DNA of 8,573 nucleotides, from positions 1 through 8,573 of the forward strand of contig USBP01000046.1 of assembly GCA_900552985.1 (NCBI GenBank), in the 5' to 3' direction. The number at the start of each line of letters is the position of its first letter. Positions within the stretch are counted from its first letter, which is position 1. Shown one piece after another: positions 1 through 6,128 of this stretch. This DNA is from an uncultured Oscillospiraceae bacterium (lineage in GTDB: Bacteria; Bacillota; Clostridia; Oscillospirales; Acutalibacteraceae). A program made the position numbers and the translations under genes. The notes beneath the pieces are model-generated. The model ran no database searches. It was given only the letters and a program-made list of their open reading frames with translations, and was not told the origin of the DNA.

Positions 1-29
1 ACAGCCCAAATCTTTGATTTGGCTGCTGT
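1..29. other. Hairpin at window edge (possible terminator)
   Basis: Positions 6-12 (CCAAATC) and 16-22 (GATTTGG) form a perfect 7-bp stem around a TTT loop. The stem extends through 1-5 (ACAGC) and 25-29 (GCTGT) with a two-base bulge. The sequence to the right is only weakly T-rich (TTTCGT), and the left side lies outside the window. It could therefore be a weak plus-strand terminator of an upstream gene, or a minus-strand terminator whose U-tract is off the edge. Confidence 0.4.
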
Positions 30-116
30 TTCGTGAGGTTATTATACCACCCCATCTCTGTTTGACAATATCCGAAGCATATTTTCCATGCACGGACGGC
101 GCGCATACCGTGCGAA

Positions 117-144
117 TTGTTTGCATGGCGCAGCAAAATATGAT
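117..144 (+). promoter_or_regulatory. Putative sigma-A promoter of thyX
   Basis: A -35-like TTGTTT (117-122) is separated by 16 bp from a -10-like TATGAT (139-144). Transcription would start near 151, about 30 bases before the thyX start codon and just ahead of its ribosome binding site. The -10 matches consensus at five of six bases and the -35 at four of six. This is read by eye and no alternative is clearly better. Confidence 0.4.
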
Positions 145-182
145 AAGATACCATAGATTGATCACCCAAAGGAGGCCTTTTG

Positions 183-1547
183 ATGGCGAACAAGCATTTA
201 CAGCCACAGGCTGTCATTTTAAGCATGACCCGGGATGGAGAAAAGCTTTGCGCTGCCAGCGGCCGGATCTCTACACAGCCCGGCGACGCCGTTGACATAT
301 GGAACCATTCGCAGGATGAAGCAAAAAACAGCCTGCTCATCCAAAAAGTTACCCGTTCCGGACACACCTCCACGGTGGAACACGTTTGCTTCCATATCGC
401 CTTTCAAAACGTATCCGTAATGGTGGAGCAGTTTATGATCGAATTCCGCCTTGCCTCTTTTACGGTGAAATCCCGCCGCTATGTCGACTTCAGCACAGCC
501 GGTTATTATTTACCGGAGGAGCTGGACGGCGATGCGCGCGAAGCTTATATCGCGCATATGAACGATCTGTTCACCGATTACCAATACCTCCTTGAGCACG
601 ACGTGCCCAAGGAGGACGCAAGGTTTGTGCTGCCTTACTGTTTTTGCAGCAACTTTTATTGCACGCTCAACGGGCGCGAGCTGCTGCATGTGCTGCGCGC
701 CATGCTTTATGGCCGCGGCAGCCGCTTCCCGGAGCTTGCGGCGCTTGGGCGTCAGCTTCTGGAACAGGCTCAGAAAGTCGCCCCCGGTGTTTTTGCATCA
801 GTAGAACAGGCGTCCTCTCCCGATTCTCCTGATCTTGCCGGGCTTTCTGATCTGACGACCGGCTCCGTATTCCCACAAAGCCGGCCCTTTGTCGAGCTTC
901 TGGCGGCAACGCCGCAGGCGGCGGAATGCGTGGCGCGCACAGCCTTTATTCAGGAAACCCAACTGCCTGGGGAGGAGATTAACCGCCTGATGAAAAGCCA
1001 GCAGATCCGCCAGGAAGCGCTCCGCCGTGTAATTGGCTGCGCACGGCCCAGGGCGCTGGAGAATGCCAGCTTCACCTTCCGCCTCAACGGCGTATCGCTC
1101 CCCTGCGTTACGCATATCGTCCGGCATCGGATGCAATCTGTGATGATCCCGGATTTGACCAAAACGGATCGGACGCAAAAAATCATCCCCCCCTCCGTGC
1201 GCCGGTCGCCGGAGTGCCTTGCCCGTTATGAAGCGGCTTTTCATCGCAATGCCGCTCTGTATCAGAAGCTGCGCGGCGCTTTTACAGAGGAAACGCTTAT
1301 CTACCTCCTGCTCAGCGGGAACACGCTCGACGTGGTGACAACGATGAACGCACGCGAGCTGCTGCTGTTTTTGCGCCTGCGCACCTGTAACCGGGCACAG
1401 TGGGAAATCCGCATCTATGCAGATGAAATGCTGCGCCTTCTGCGGGAAAAAGAACCGGAGCTGTTTTGGGCCTATGGGCCGCTGCTATGTTACCGGCCGC
1501 TGCCCGGAGGGGCGGCTCAGCTGCGGCAAAATGCAGGAGGTGTGTGA
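183..1547 (+). CDS. thyX: Tandem (two-domain) flavin-dependent thymidylate synthase ThyX
   Basis: ThyX makes dTMP from dUMP using methylene-tetrahydrofolate, FAD and NAD(P)H. The usual subunit is about 220-250 residues; this protein is 454 and carries two ThyX-like halves. In half 1 (about 10-205) VEH (65-67), ARFVLP (146-151), S97 and N163 are kept, but the signature RHR reads EFR (87-89) and the dUMP-activating arginine position is M174. Half 2 (about 245-435) has a true RHR (314-316), MNAR (388-391), R400 and AQWE (405-408), but has N294 where the FAD-side histidine is expected, D324 at the conserved serine position, and no ARxVLP segment. I chose the ATG at 183 because AAAGGAGG (168-175) lies 7 bases upstream; the in-frame TTG at 180 would be too close. 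Family assignment is firm. That the two halves form composite active sites is inference. It converges with the YmxH-like gene. Confidence 0.93.
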   Translation: MANKHLQPQAVILSMTRDGEKLCAASGRISTQPGDAVDIWNHSQDEAKNSLLIQKVTRSGHTSTVEHVCFHIAFQNVSVMVEQFMIEFRLASFTVKSRRYVDFSTAGYYLPEELDGDAREAYIAHMNDLFTDYQYLLEHDVPKEDARFVLPYCFCSNFYCTLNGRELLHVLRAMLYGRGSRFPELAALGRQLLEQAQKVAPGVFASVEQASSPDSPDLAGLSDLTTGSVFPQSRPFVELLAATPQAAECVARTAFIQETQLPGEEINRLMKSQQIRQEALRRVIGCARPRALENASFTFRLNGVSLPCVTHIVRHRMQSVMIPDLTKTDRTQKIIPPSVRRSPECLARYEAAFHRNAALYQKLRGAFTEETLIYLLLSGNTLDVVTTMNARELLLFLRLRTCNRAQWEIRIYADEMLRLLREKEPELFWAYGPLLCYRPLPGGAAQLRQNAGGV

Positions 1548-1580
1548 AAAATACCGGCCAGACCAGAAGGACTGACCGGT
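1547..1580 (-). terminator. Rho-independent terminator of the ymxH-like gene
   Basis: Read on the minus strand, ACCGGTCAG and CTGGCCGGT form a 9-bp stem with one G-U pair around a 10-base loop, followed by A and a run of five T. The T-run corresponds to plus-strand 1547-1551, so it overlaps the last base of the thyX stop codon. On the plus strand the same stem has a C-A mismatch and no U-tract, so it fits the minus-strand gene rather than thyX. Confidence 0.75.
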
Positions 1581-1604
1581 GTTGCAGGTGGGGAGCCGCC
1601 CTCC

Positions 1605-1898
1605 TTAATCAAACAGTCCGTCAAAGGCGCCCCGTTTCCGTTTTCGCGGCTCCGGAGTGGGACGCTCGCAGCAGACGAGGATCGTCTCCTCCCCTATCAC
1701 CTGGATATCCTTCCAGGGGATACAAATATCATTTTCACGGCCGCCCAGACCACACCACCTTGTGCGGCCATAAACGATAATGGCGCAGAGCTGACCGGTG
1801 CAGGTATCAATCTCCACATCGCAAACGTTGCCCAACCGGCAGCCGTCCTTTACGCAAATCACCTCTTTCGACCGTAAATCCGTTATCCGGCAATTCAT
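1605..1898 (-). CDS. ymxH: YlmC/YmxH-family PRC-barrel protein
   Basis: A 97-residue soluble protein. The pattern near the N-terminus (RITDLRSKEVI, residues 4-14), then DGCRLGNVCDVEID, an IIVYGR strand, a G-L-G-x-R/E-N-D stretch, IPWKDI (60-65) and VIGEETILV matches the PRC-barrel YlmC/YmxH family, which is widespread in spore-forming Firmicutes and poorly understood. The family is annotated as sporulation-linked; no enzyme activity is known to me. I chose the ATG at 1898 because the sequence just upstream contains GGGAGGTGATC, an extended complement of the 16S rRNA 3' end. A GTG at 1910 lies inside that ribosome binding site and is therefore unlikely to be the start. It carries ten cysteines in 97 residues and a basic tail (RKRKR, 85-89). 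It is convergent with thyX and divergent from the dehydrogenase gene. Confidence 0.88.
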   Translation of the reverse strand: MNCRITDLRSKEVICVKDGCRLGNVCDVEIDTCTGQLCAIIVYGRTRWCGLGGRENDICIPWKDIQVIGEETILVCCERPTPEPRKRKRGAFDGLFD

Positions 1899-1921
1899 AC
1901 GGCGGATCACCTCCCTTTGGG

Positions 1922-1927
1922 ATTATA
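1922..1927 (-). promoter_or_regulatory. Possible -10 element for the ymxH-like gene
   Basis: A consensus TATAAT reads on the minus strand at 1927-1922. It would start transcription near 1915 and give a very short leader ending in the strong ribosome binding site. No good -35 is seen 16-18 bp upstream (TTCTTC at 1950-1945), so it is either a weak or alternative-sigma promoter, or chance in the 106-bp divergent spacer. Confidence 0.25.
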
Positions 1928-2004
1928 TTCACGCGCTCTGCCGGGAAGAAGTATGCATGAAAAACCGCCCGATTTCTCAGGTGGTCAACAGGAGGCGTTT
2001 CTAT

Positions 2005-2964
2005 ATGAAAATTGTAGTGTTGGATGGATATACGACAAATCCCGGCGATCTGAGCTGGGAATTTTTGCAGCAATTCGGGGACTATACGGTTTATGACCGC
2101 ACACCGCGCGCACAGACGGTGGAACGGGCGCGGGAGGCGGAAATTGTGTTGACCAATAAAGTCGTGCTCGACCGGGAAATTCTCAGCCAGCTGCCTGAGC
2201 TGCGGTTTATCGAGCTGCTCTCCACCGGCTACAATGTAATTGACTGTGATTATGCACGGGAGCGCGGCATCCCCGTTTCCAACATCCCGGCTTATAGCAC
2301 CGATGCTGTCGCACAGCTTGTGTTCGCCTTTATTCTGGCGTTTTGCAACGCGGTTCCCCAACACAATGCTGCGGTTCAGGCCGGGGAATGGGTAAACTGC
2401 CCGGATTTTTGCTTCTGGAAAACCAATTTAACAGAGCTGAGTGGAAAAACGCTCGGCATCATTGGTTTTGGCAGGATTGGCCGGAGGGTGGCGGAGATAG
2501 CGCTCGCCTTCGGGATGCGATGCCTTGCCTGCACGCCGCATCCGAAAGGGCTCGACTTGGGCCCGCGCTTCGCCTGGGCCCCTCTGGACGAGGTGCTCGT
2601 GCAGTCTGATTTTGTCACATTGCACTGCCCGCTGACCCCACAGACGGAAAAGATGGTCAATGCGGCGTTTCTAAAAAAGATGAAGCGCTCCGCTTATCTG
2701 ATTAACACTTCCCGCGGACCGGTTGTGGACGAAACGGCCCTGGCCCAGGCGCTCAATACAGGGGCGCTGGCAGGAGCGGGCGTGGACGTGCTCTCGACGG
2801 AACCGCCACGGCCCGACAACCCATTACTGGCTGCTCAAAACTGCCTGATCACGCCGCATATTGCATGGGCTGGCTTTGAAACCCGTGAACGGCTGCTGCG
2901 CATCTGCGAGGAAAATCTGAGGGCCTTCTGCAACGGCGAAGCAATCCATGTGGTAAATCCATAA
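2005..2964 (+). CDS. D-2-hydroxyacid dehydrogenase, glycerate dehydrogenase/hydroxypyruvate reductase type
   Basis: A cytosolic NAD(P)-dependent oxidoreductase of 319 residues, the normal family length. It most likely interconverts hydroxypyruvate and D-glycerate, or a related 2-keto acid. The N-terminus (MKIVVLDGYT, then NPGDLSW) is typical of HprA-like glycerate dehydrogenases. The Rossmann motif is GFGRIG (154-159). The catalytic arginine is R237 in INTSRGPVVDE, the glutamate is E266 in VDVLSTEPP and the histidine is H285 in LITPHIAWAG. The strand after the glycine motif ends in ACTPHP with no acidic residue, so NADPH use is possible (inference). The ATG at 2005 follows AGGAGG (1990-1995) with a 9-base spacing; the reading frame stays open upstream, but that stretch is antisense to ymxH. 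It appears monocistronic and divergent from ymxH. Exact substrate is not provable from sequence. Confidence 0.9.
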   Translation: MKIVVLDGYTTNPGDLSWEFLQQFGDYTVYDRTPRAQTVERAREAEIVLTNKVVLDREILSQLPELRFIELLSTGYNVIDCDYARERGIPVSNIPAYSTDAVAQLVFAFILAFCNAVPQHNAAVQAGEWVNCPDFCFWKTNLTELSGKTLGIIGFGRIGRRVAEIALAFGMRCLACTPHPKGLDLGPRFAWAPLDEVLVQSDFVTLHCPLTPQTEKMVNAAFLKKMKRSAYLINTSRGPVVDETALAQALNTGALAGAGVDVLSTEPPRPDNPLLAAQNCLITPHIAWAGFETRERLLRICEENLRAFCNGEAIHVVNP

Positions 2965-2997
2965 AGCGCCTGCTTATCGCTTTGAAACCTGTTTTTT
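2963..2997 (+). terminator. Weak candidate terminator after the dehydrogenase gene
   Basis: AAAGCG (2963-2968) and CGCTTT (2978-2983) can pair around a 9-base loop right at the stop codon, but the following run of six T (2992-2997) starts eight bases after the stem. The geometry is poor, so termination may instead occur at the better hairpin at 3087-3118. Confidence 0.3.
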
Positions 2998-3057
2998 GTG
3001 CGCAATTCACGATTTTTTTATTTCTTTTCTCAAATAACTGTATATAATTGGAATTAT

Positions 3058-3085
3058 TTGACATTTTCTAAATCTGTGCTATAAT
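3058..3085 (+). promoter_or_regulatory. Consensus sigma-A promoter of the ricin-fold gene
   Basis: A perfect TTGACA (3058-3063), a 16-bp spacer and a perfect TATAAT (3080-3085), with TGC just before the -10 forming an extended -10 element. An AT-rich stretch and the palindrome ATAATT-GG-AATTAT (3044-3057) lie immediately upstream, as an UP element or operator might. Transcription should start around 3091-3093, roughly 85 bases before the start codon of the gene at 3177. This is the strongest promoter visible in the window. Confidence 0.8.
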
Positions 3086-3086
3086 A

Positions 3087-3118
3087 AAAGCCGTTCAGCC
3101 CTTATGCTGAGCGGCTTT
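3087..3118 (+). terminator. Strong hairpin, terminator-like, overlapping the transcription start
   Basis: AAAGCCGTTCAGC (3087-3099) pairs with GCTGAGCGGCTTT (3106-3118) in a 13-bp stem with one G-U pair and a six-base loop. On the plus strand it is followed by CTCTTG, a mediocre U-tract; on the minus strand by TTTTATTAT, a better one. It may terminate read-through from the dehydrogenase gene. Because the promoter at 3058-3085 would start RNA inside the left arm, it could alternatively act as a 5' stem-loop of the ricin-fold mRNA. Confidence 0.6.
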
Positions 3119-3176
3119 CTCTTGTCCCCGCAGCGCATGGGAATGCCTTAAATCCATTTCAAAAGGAGCGTTTTAC

Positions 3177-3923
3177 ATGGCAGGCAAAACAACAAAGAAG
3201 GGCGGCCTGTTTGACACTGCCGCCGATTATACGATCACCTCAAAGCTCAGTGGAAAAGCGATTACCGCGTGCGGAGATACCGACATCCGTATGTTTTCCC
3301 CAACAGGGGCAGAAAACCAGCAGTGGAAGCTGTTAGAGGCTGCTGGCGGCGCCTACCGCCTGCTCTCCAAAGCGACCGGCAAGGCGATGGACATCATTCT
3401 GGCCGGCGAAAATGACGGCGCGCAGTTGCATCAGTGGGAAGATCTCGCCGTTGCATCCCAGTGCTGGAAAATTGAGCAGACACAGGACGGCTGCTGCAAA
3501 ATCAAATCCGCCCTCTCCGGAAAGTGCCTGGATATCGTCGATATTTCTATGCTCGACGATGCGCGGCTTCAAATCTGGGAGGATCTCGACGGCGATAATC
3601 AAAAGTGGGAACTGCATGCATTAAACGCCCCCAAGCCTGCGCGTAAGCCGCGCGCAGCGAAAAAGGCCGACGCACCTGCAAAACCGGCTCAAAAAGAGGA
3701 GGCGCAACAGGCGGCGGCCTCCAAACCCACCGCGCGGAAAACTGCGGCGGCAGAGACAAAGCCCGCTCCATCTGGTAAAGCGGCTGTAAAGAAGGCGGAA
3801 GAGCCCTCTATAGCCGAAAAGACAATCAGCAGCAAACCCGCGACGGCTGTGAAAAAGGAGGCTGACACTTCCAAAACAGCGCCGAAAGCTGCTGCAAAAA
3901 GCACGAAGAAAACAAAGAAATAA
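3177..3923 (+). CDS. Ricin-type beta-trefoil protein with lysine/alanine-rich C-terminal tail
   Basis: A 248-residue protein. Residues 18-146 form three repeats, each ending in a QxW motif (QQW 48-50, QCW 95-97, QKW 142-144). The tryptophans are exactly 47 residues apart, and repeats 2 and 3 share a QxW-like QWEDL/IWEDL segment (86-90, 133-137). This is the ricin B-lectin fold, usually carbohydrate-binding and usually secreted. Here there is no signal peptide or membrane segment, so it is probably cytoplasmic. Residues 151-248 are low complexity, with 23 Lys, 3 Arg, 28 Ala and 11 Pro against 9 acidic residues, resembling histone H1-like bacterial tails. Nucleic-acid or polyanion binding is therefore plausible but inferred. 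The start is supported by AAAGGAG (3162-3168) 8 bases upstream. It has its own strong promoter and terminator. The gene name and ligand are unknown to me. Confidence 0.88.
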   Translation: MAGKTTKKGGLFDTAADYTITSKLSGKAITACGDTDIRMFSPTGAENQQWKLLEAAGGAYRLLSKATGKAMDIILAGENDGAQLHQWEDLAVASQCWKIEQTQDGCCKIKSALSGKCLDIVDISMLDDARLQIWEDLDGDNQKWELHALNAPKPARKPRAAKKADAPAKPAQKEEAQQAAASKPTARKTAAAETKPAPSGKAAVKKAEEPSIAEKTISSKPATAVKKEADTSKTAPKAAAKSTKKTKK

Positions 3924-4256
3924 TCAACCATATCTGTAAAATGAAAGAAAAGGCAGCACCTGATAGGGCAGTTATTTAGAAAGCCTTAAAAGAATAAATA
4001 CCGAGAAGAACGATCCCAAGTTTTTCCCGGTATTTTTTATATTTTATAAAGTTCAATCCACACATGCGGTACGGAAAACAGGGAAATAACACCGCCAGGG
4101 ACGCGGCCACGGTGCTGAAAACCGATGGATACCCCGTGCACAGATACTGCTTTTCTTAACGGCCCGGATTCAAGTGTTCTCCTAATATCCGGCCTGCCGT
4201 TCGCCCACATATTTTGCGATAAGCTTACCTCATGCCGGCCGGGCTAGCCGTCTCGC
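3924..4256. other. Convergent intergenic spacer without a convincing gene
   Basis: This 333-bp spacer separates the ends of two convergent genes. Its first part holds the ricin-fold terminator. The rest contains a 31-codon plus-strand ORF (4064-4159) with no ribosome binding site. It also holds an inverted repeat in which CCGGAT (4164-4169) pairs with ATCCGG (4187-4192), with outer arms AACGG (4158-4162) and CCGTT (4197-4201), plus a CCGGCCGG palindrome near 4235. I see no clear terminator for the minus-strand hydrolase gene; the hairpin at 4158-4201 lacks a T-run. Confidence 0.6.
3996..4038 (+). terminator. Rho-independent terminator of the ricin-fold gene
   Basis: AAATACCG (3996-4003) pairs with CGGTATTT (4028-4035), and the stem continues after one mismatch through GAA/TTC. 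It runs into six T (4033-4038) and further AT-rich sequence. It lies about 70 bases after the stop codon. Confidence 0.75.
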
Positions 4257-5942
4257 TCATTTTTCCTGTTGCCTTTCCTCCATGGCGGCCAGAGCCTCCT
4301 CCAGCTGTTTTTTCTTATATTGCACAACGTCTGCCAACTCACGGGGCACCAGCACGCCGTGCATATGAGGCTCCAAAAAGGGATAGGCTGCGCGCAGAAC
4401 CAGCTTTGACGCCATCGCAAATGGGCGAAAGTGAAGCAGCCGTGTTGCCATCATCGCCATCTCCCCCGCCATTTCCCGAATGGTAGGCACACTCCCCGGC
4501 CGAATGTGTACACGAAACGCGTCAAAACGAAACACCAGCGTGCGCTTTGCAACCGTTTCCAGAGGCCGAATCCACACCTCCAGCGTTTTTTCATCCAGCC
4601 ATGCCGCGCTGGCGCAAACGGTATAGGTAATGCCGCCCAGCACAATTCTGCCATAGCGCTGGTGGCCGTCCATACCACAGGTGACGGTGTTGGTTTCATC
4701 CCCTTCCGTCCAGGTCATTGTGCATTTATCTACGCTAAAGGCAAAGCGAATCTGGTCAAAATTCCCAGCCTTATCCCGCTTCAGATACGTAGCGGCAATA
4801 GGCAGGATACTTGGTGGAAAATGGATTAAATTTAGCGAGCGGCGGCGCTTGACGCGGATGATGCTCTGTTCCACCCGATCCTCCAGCCGGCTGCGGATAC
4901 CGACCGGCACGACATCCAGAGGAAATGGATGCTCCAGTTCCTCCTGCGCCTGTGCAACTGGCCGCTCTGCGGCCTGCACCTGAAACGCGGCGGGGAAATG
5001 CCGCCAAACGCAATCCAGAACGGCCTGCTCATCAAGGGCCGCATTGGTCATCACGAGCACTGCATCATAATCCTCAAATACAATACCGAACTGAGAAAAT
5101 AATCCGTCCGCACGGTAGGCGTGCTCCTCCCCTTTGCAGCGCCACAGGCCAAATCCATAGCCTGCACTTGTATCCGTCCCCTGGCTGGAGGAGTTGTCCG
5201 TCTGCTTCTGCGTGGCCATTTGTACCCAGGCGGCGGGAATCACCTGTTTACCCGCATAAACGCCTCCCTGCGCATAGCAGAGCATTATTTTGGCCAGGTC
5301 TTCTGTTTTCAACCAAAGGCCCCAGCCTCCCGCCTCTACTCTGTTTTCATCCGTCTCCCAGAAGGGCGTAGCAATCCCCAAGGGCTGGTACAGACGGGGG
5401 AGCAGAAAGCGTGTCACGCTCGCCCCCGTTACCCGATGGATCGCCGCGCAAAGCATATAAATATTCTCATTCACATACTTCCACTGCCCGGGCCTGCTAT
5501 CCCATTCAGAGGCAAAAAAACGCGCCACCCAATCCCCTTTTTCCTTGGGATCCAGGAAGTTTGCCTCTTTGCCACTCTGCATGGCTACCAGATGGAAAAT
5601 TGTGAGTTCCCAGAGCGGGTCCTCCGGTGAAGCCGGCATATACTCCGGAAAAAGCTCTACCAGCCGTGTTTGCAGCGTGAAAAGCCCCTCCTCAATGGCA
5701 AATCCGACCGCAGTAGCAGTTACGGTCTTGCTCACGGAATACATCGGGTGGGGAATATCCGGCGCAAAGGGCGCATGAAATGCCTGCGCCGCTACCCGGC
5801 CGCCACGCAAGACCATATAGCTATGATTTTCAATGCCGCTTTGTTTTAAATCTTCTACAAAACGTAAAAGCTCGGCAGAAGATACGCCGGCCTCTTCAGG
5901 CGATGCGGCGCGCGGCAGCGGCGCACTCAGATATTCTCCCAT
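4257..5942 (-). CDS. Serine hydrolase, class C beta-lactamase-like, with long C-terminal extension
   Basis: A 561-residue member of the beta-lactamase-related serine hydrolase superfamily, which includes esterases, peptidases and amide hydrolases. The nucleophile motif SxxK is SVSK (69-72) and the second motif is YVN (156-158). The third motif is not KTG or HTG but the ADG of RADGLFSQFG (277-286), as in esterase-like members. The catalytic domain ends around residue 320. Residues about 335-490 are predicted beta-rich (for example WTEGDETNTV, RYGRIVLGG, EVWIRPLETV), and the last 25 residues form a charged helix. No signal peptide or membrane anchor is seen, so it is probably cytosolic, unlike true beta-lactamases. 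The ATG at 5942 has AGGAGG (5958-5953) 10 bases upstream. It lies downstream of pfkA but after a strong terminator, so it is probably separately transcribed. I see no convincing promoter. Substrate unknown; antibiotic resistance should not be assumed. Confidence 0.88.
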   Translation of the reverse strand: MGEYLSAPLPRAASPEEAGVSSAELLRFVEDLKQSGIENHSYMVLRGGRVAAQAFHAPFAPDIPHPMYSVSKTVTATAVGFAIEEGLFTLQTRLVELFPEYMPASPEDPLWELTIFHLVAMQSGKEANFLDPKEKGDWVARFFASEWDSRPGQWKYVNENIYMLCAAIHRVTGASVTRFLLPRLYQPLGIATPFWETDENRVEAGGWGLWLKTEDLAKIMLCYAQGGVYAGKQVIPAAWVQMATQKQTDNSSSQGTDTSAGYGFGLWRCKGEEHAYRADGLFSQFGIVFEDYDAVLVMTNAALDEQAVLDCVWRHFPAAFQVQAAERPVAQAQEELEHPFPLDVVPVGIRSRLEDRVEQSIIRVKRRRSLNLIHFPPSILPIAATYLKRDKAGNFDQIRFAFSVDKCTMTWTEGDETNTVTCGMDGHQRYGRIVLGGITYTVCASAAWLDEKTLEVWIRPLETVAKRTLVFRFDAFRVHIRPGSVPTIREMAGEMAMMATRLLHFRPFAMASKLVLRAAYPFLEPHMHGVLVPRELADVVQYKKKQLEEALAAMEERQQEK

Positions 5943-6075
5943 GCCTTTGTATCCTCCTCGACTGTAATAAAATTAGTATGCCTCAGCCAAACCGCTTCCT
6001 GCAAGCCGGCAGCCTCAGCAGCAAATCCCCTCTGGCAAAACTATAAGCCGCCTCATGCTTGCATATGACTTACAG

Positions 6076-6110
6076 AAAAGGCCAGGATCCCCGTTTGGGA
6101 AATCCTGGCC
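6076..6110 (-). terminator. Rho-independent terminator of pfkA
   Basis: On the minus strand GGCCAGGAT and ATCCTGGCC form a perfect 9-bp stem, with an inner CCC/GGG pairing, followed by TTTTCTGT. It starts about 20 bases after the pfkA stop codon and separates pfkA from the downstream hydrolase gene. Confidence 0.9.
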
Positions 6111-6128
6111 CACAGTGTTACACCCAAT

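Noticed and set aside
1899..1910. GTG start for the ymxH-like gene, four codons upstream
   Set aside because: The GTG is part of the GGGAGGTGATC ribosome binding site that serves the ATG at 1898.
1798..2004. Upstream extension of the dehydrogenase reading frame to 1798
   Set aside because: The family N-terminus begins exactly at the ATG at 2005, which has a good ribosome binding site; the extension is antisense to ymxH.
1807..2364. 185-codon minus-strand open frame opposite the dehydrogenase gene
   Set aside because: It is antisense to two well-supported genes, has no recognisable motif, and reflects GC-rich codon use on the other strand.
4081..4150. String resembling the cobalamin riboswitch core (GGGAA, then GGTG, AAA, CCCCG and ACAG-like pieces)
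   Set aside because: GGGAA and GGTG are about 30 bases apart instead of adjacent, the paired elements are missing, and no plus-strand gene follows.
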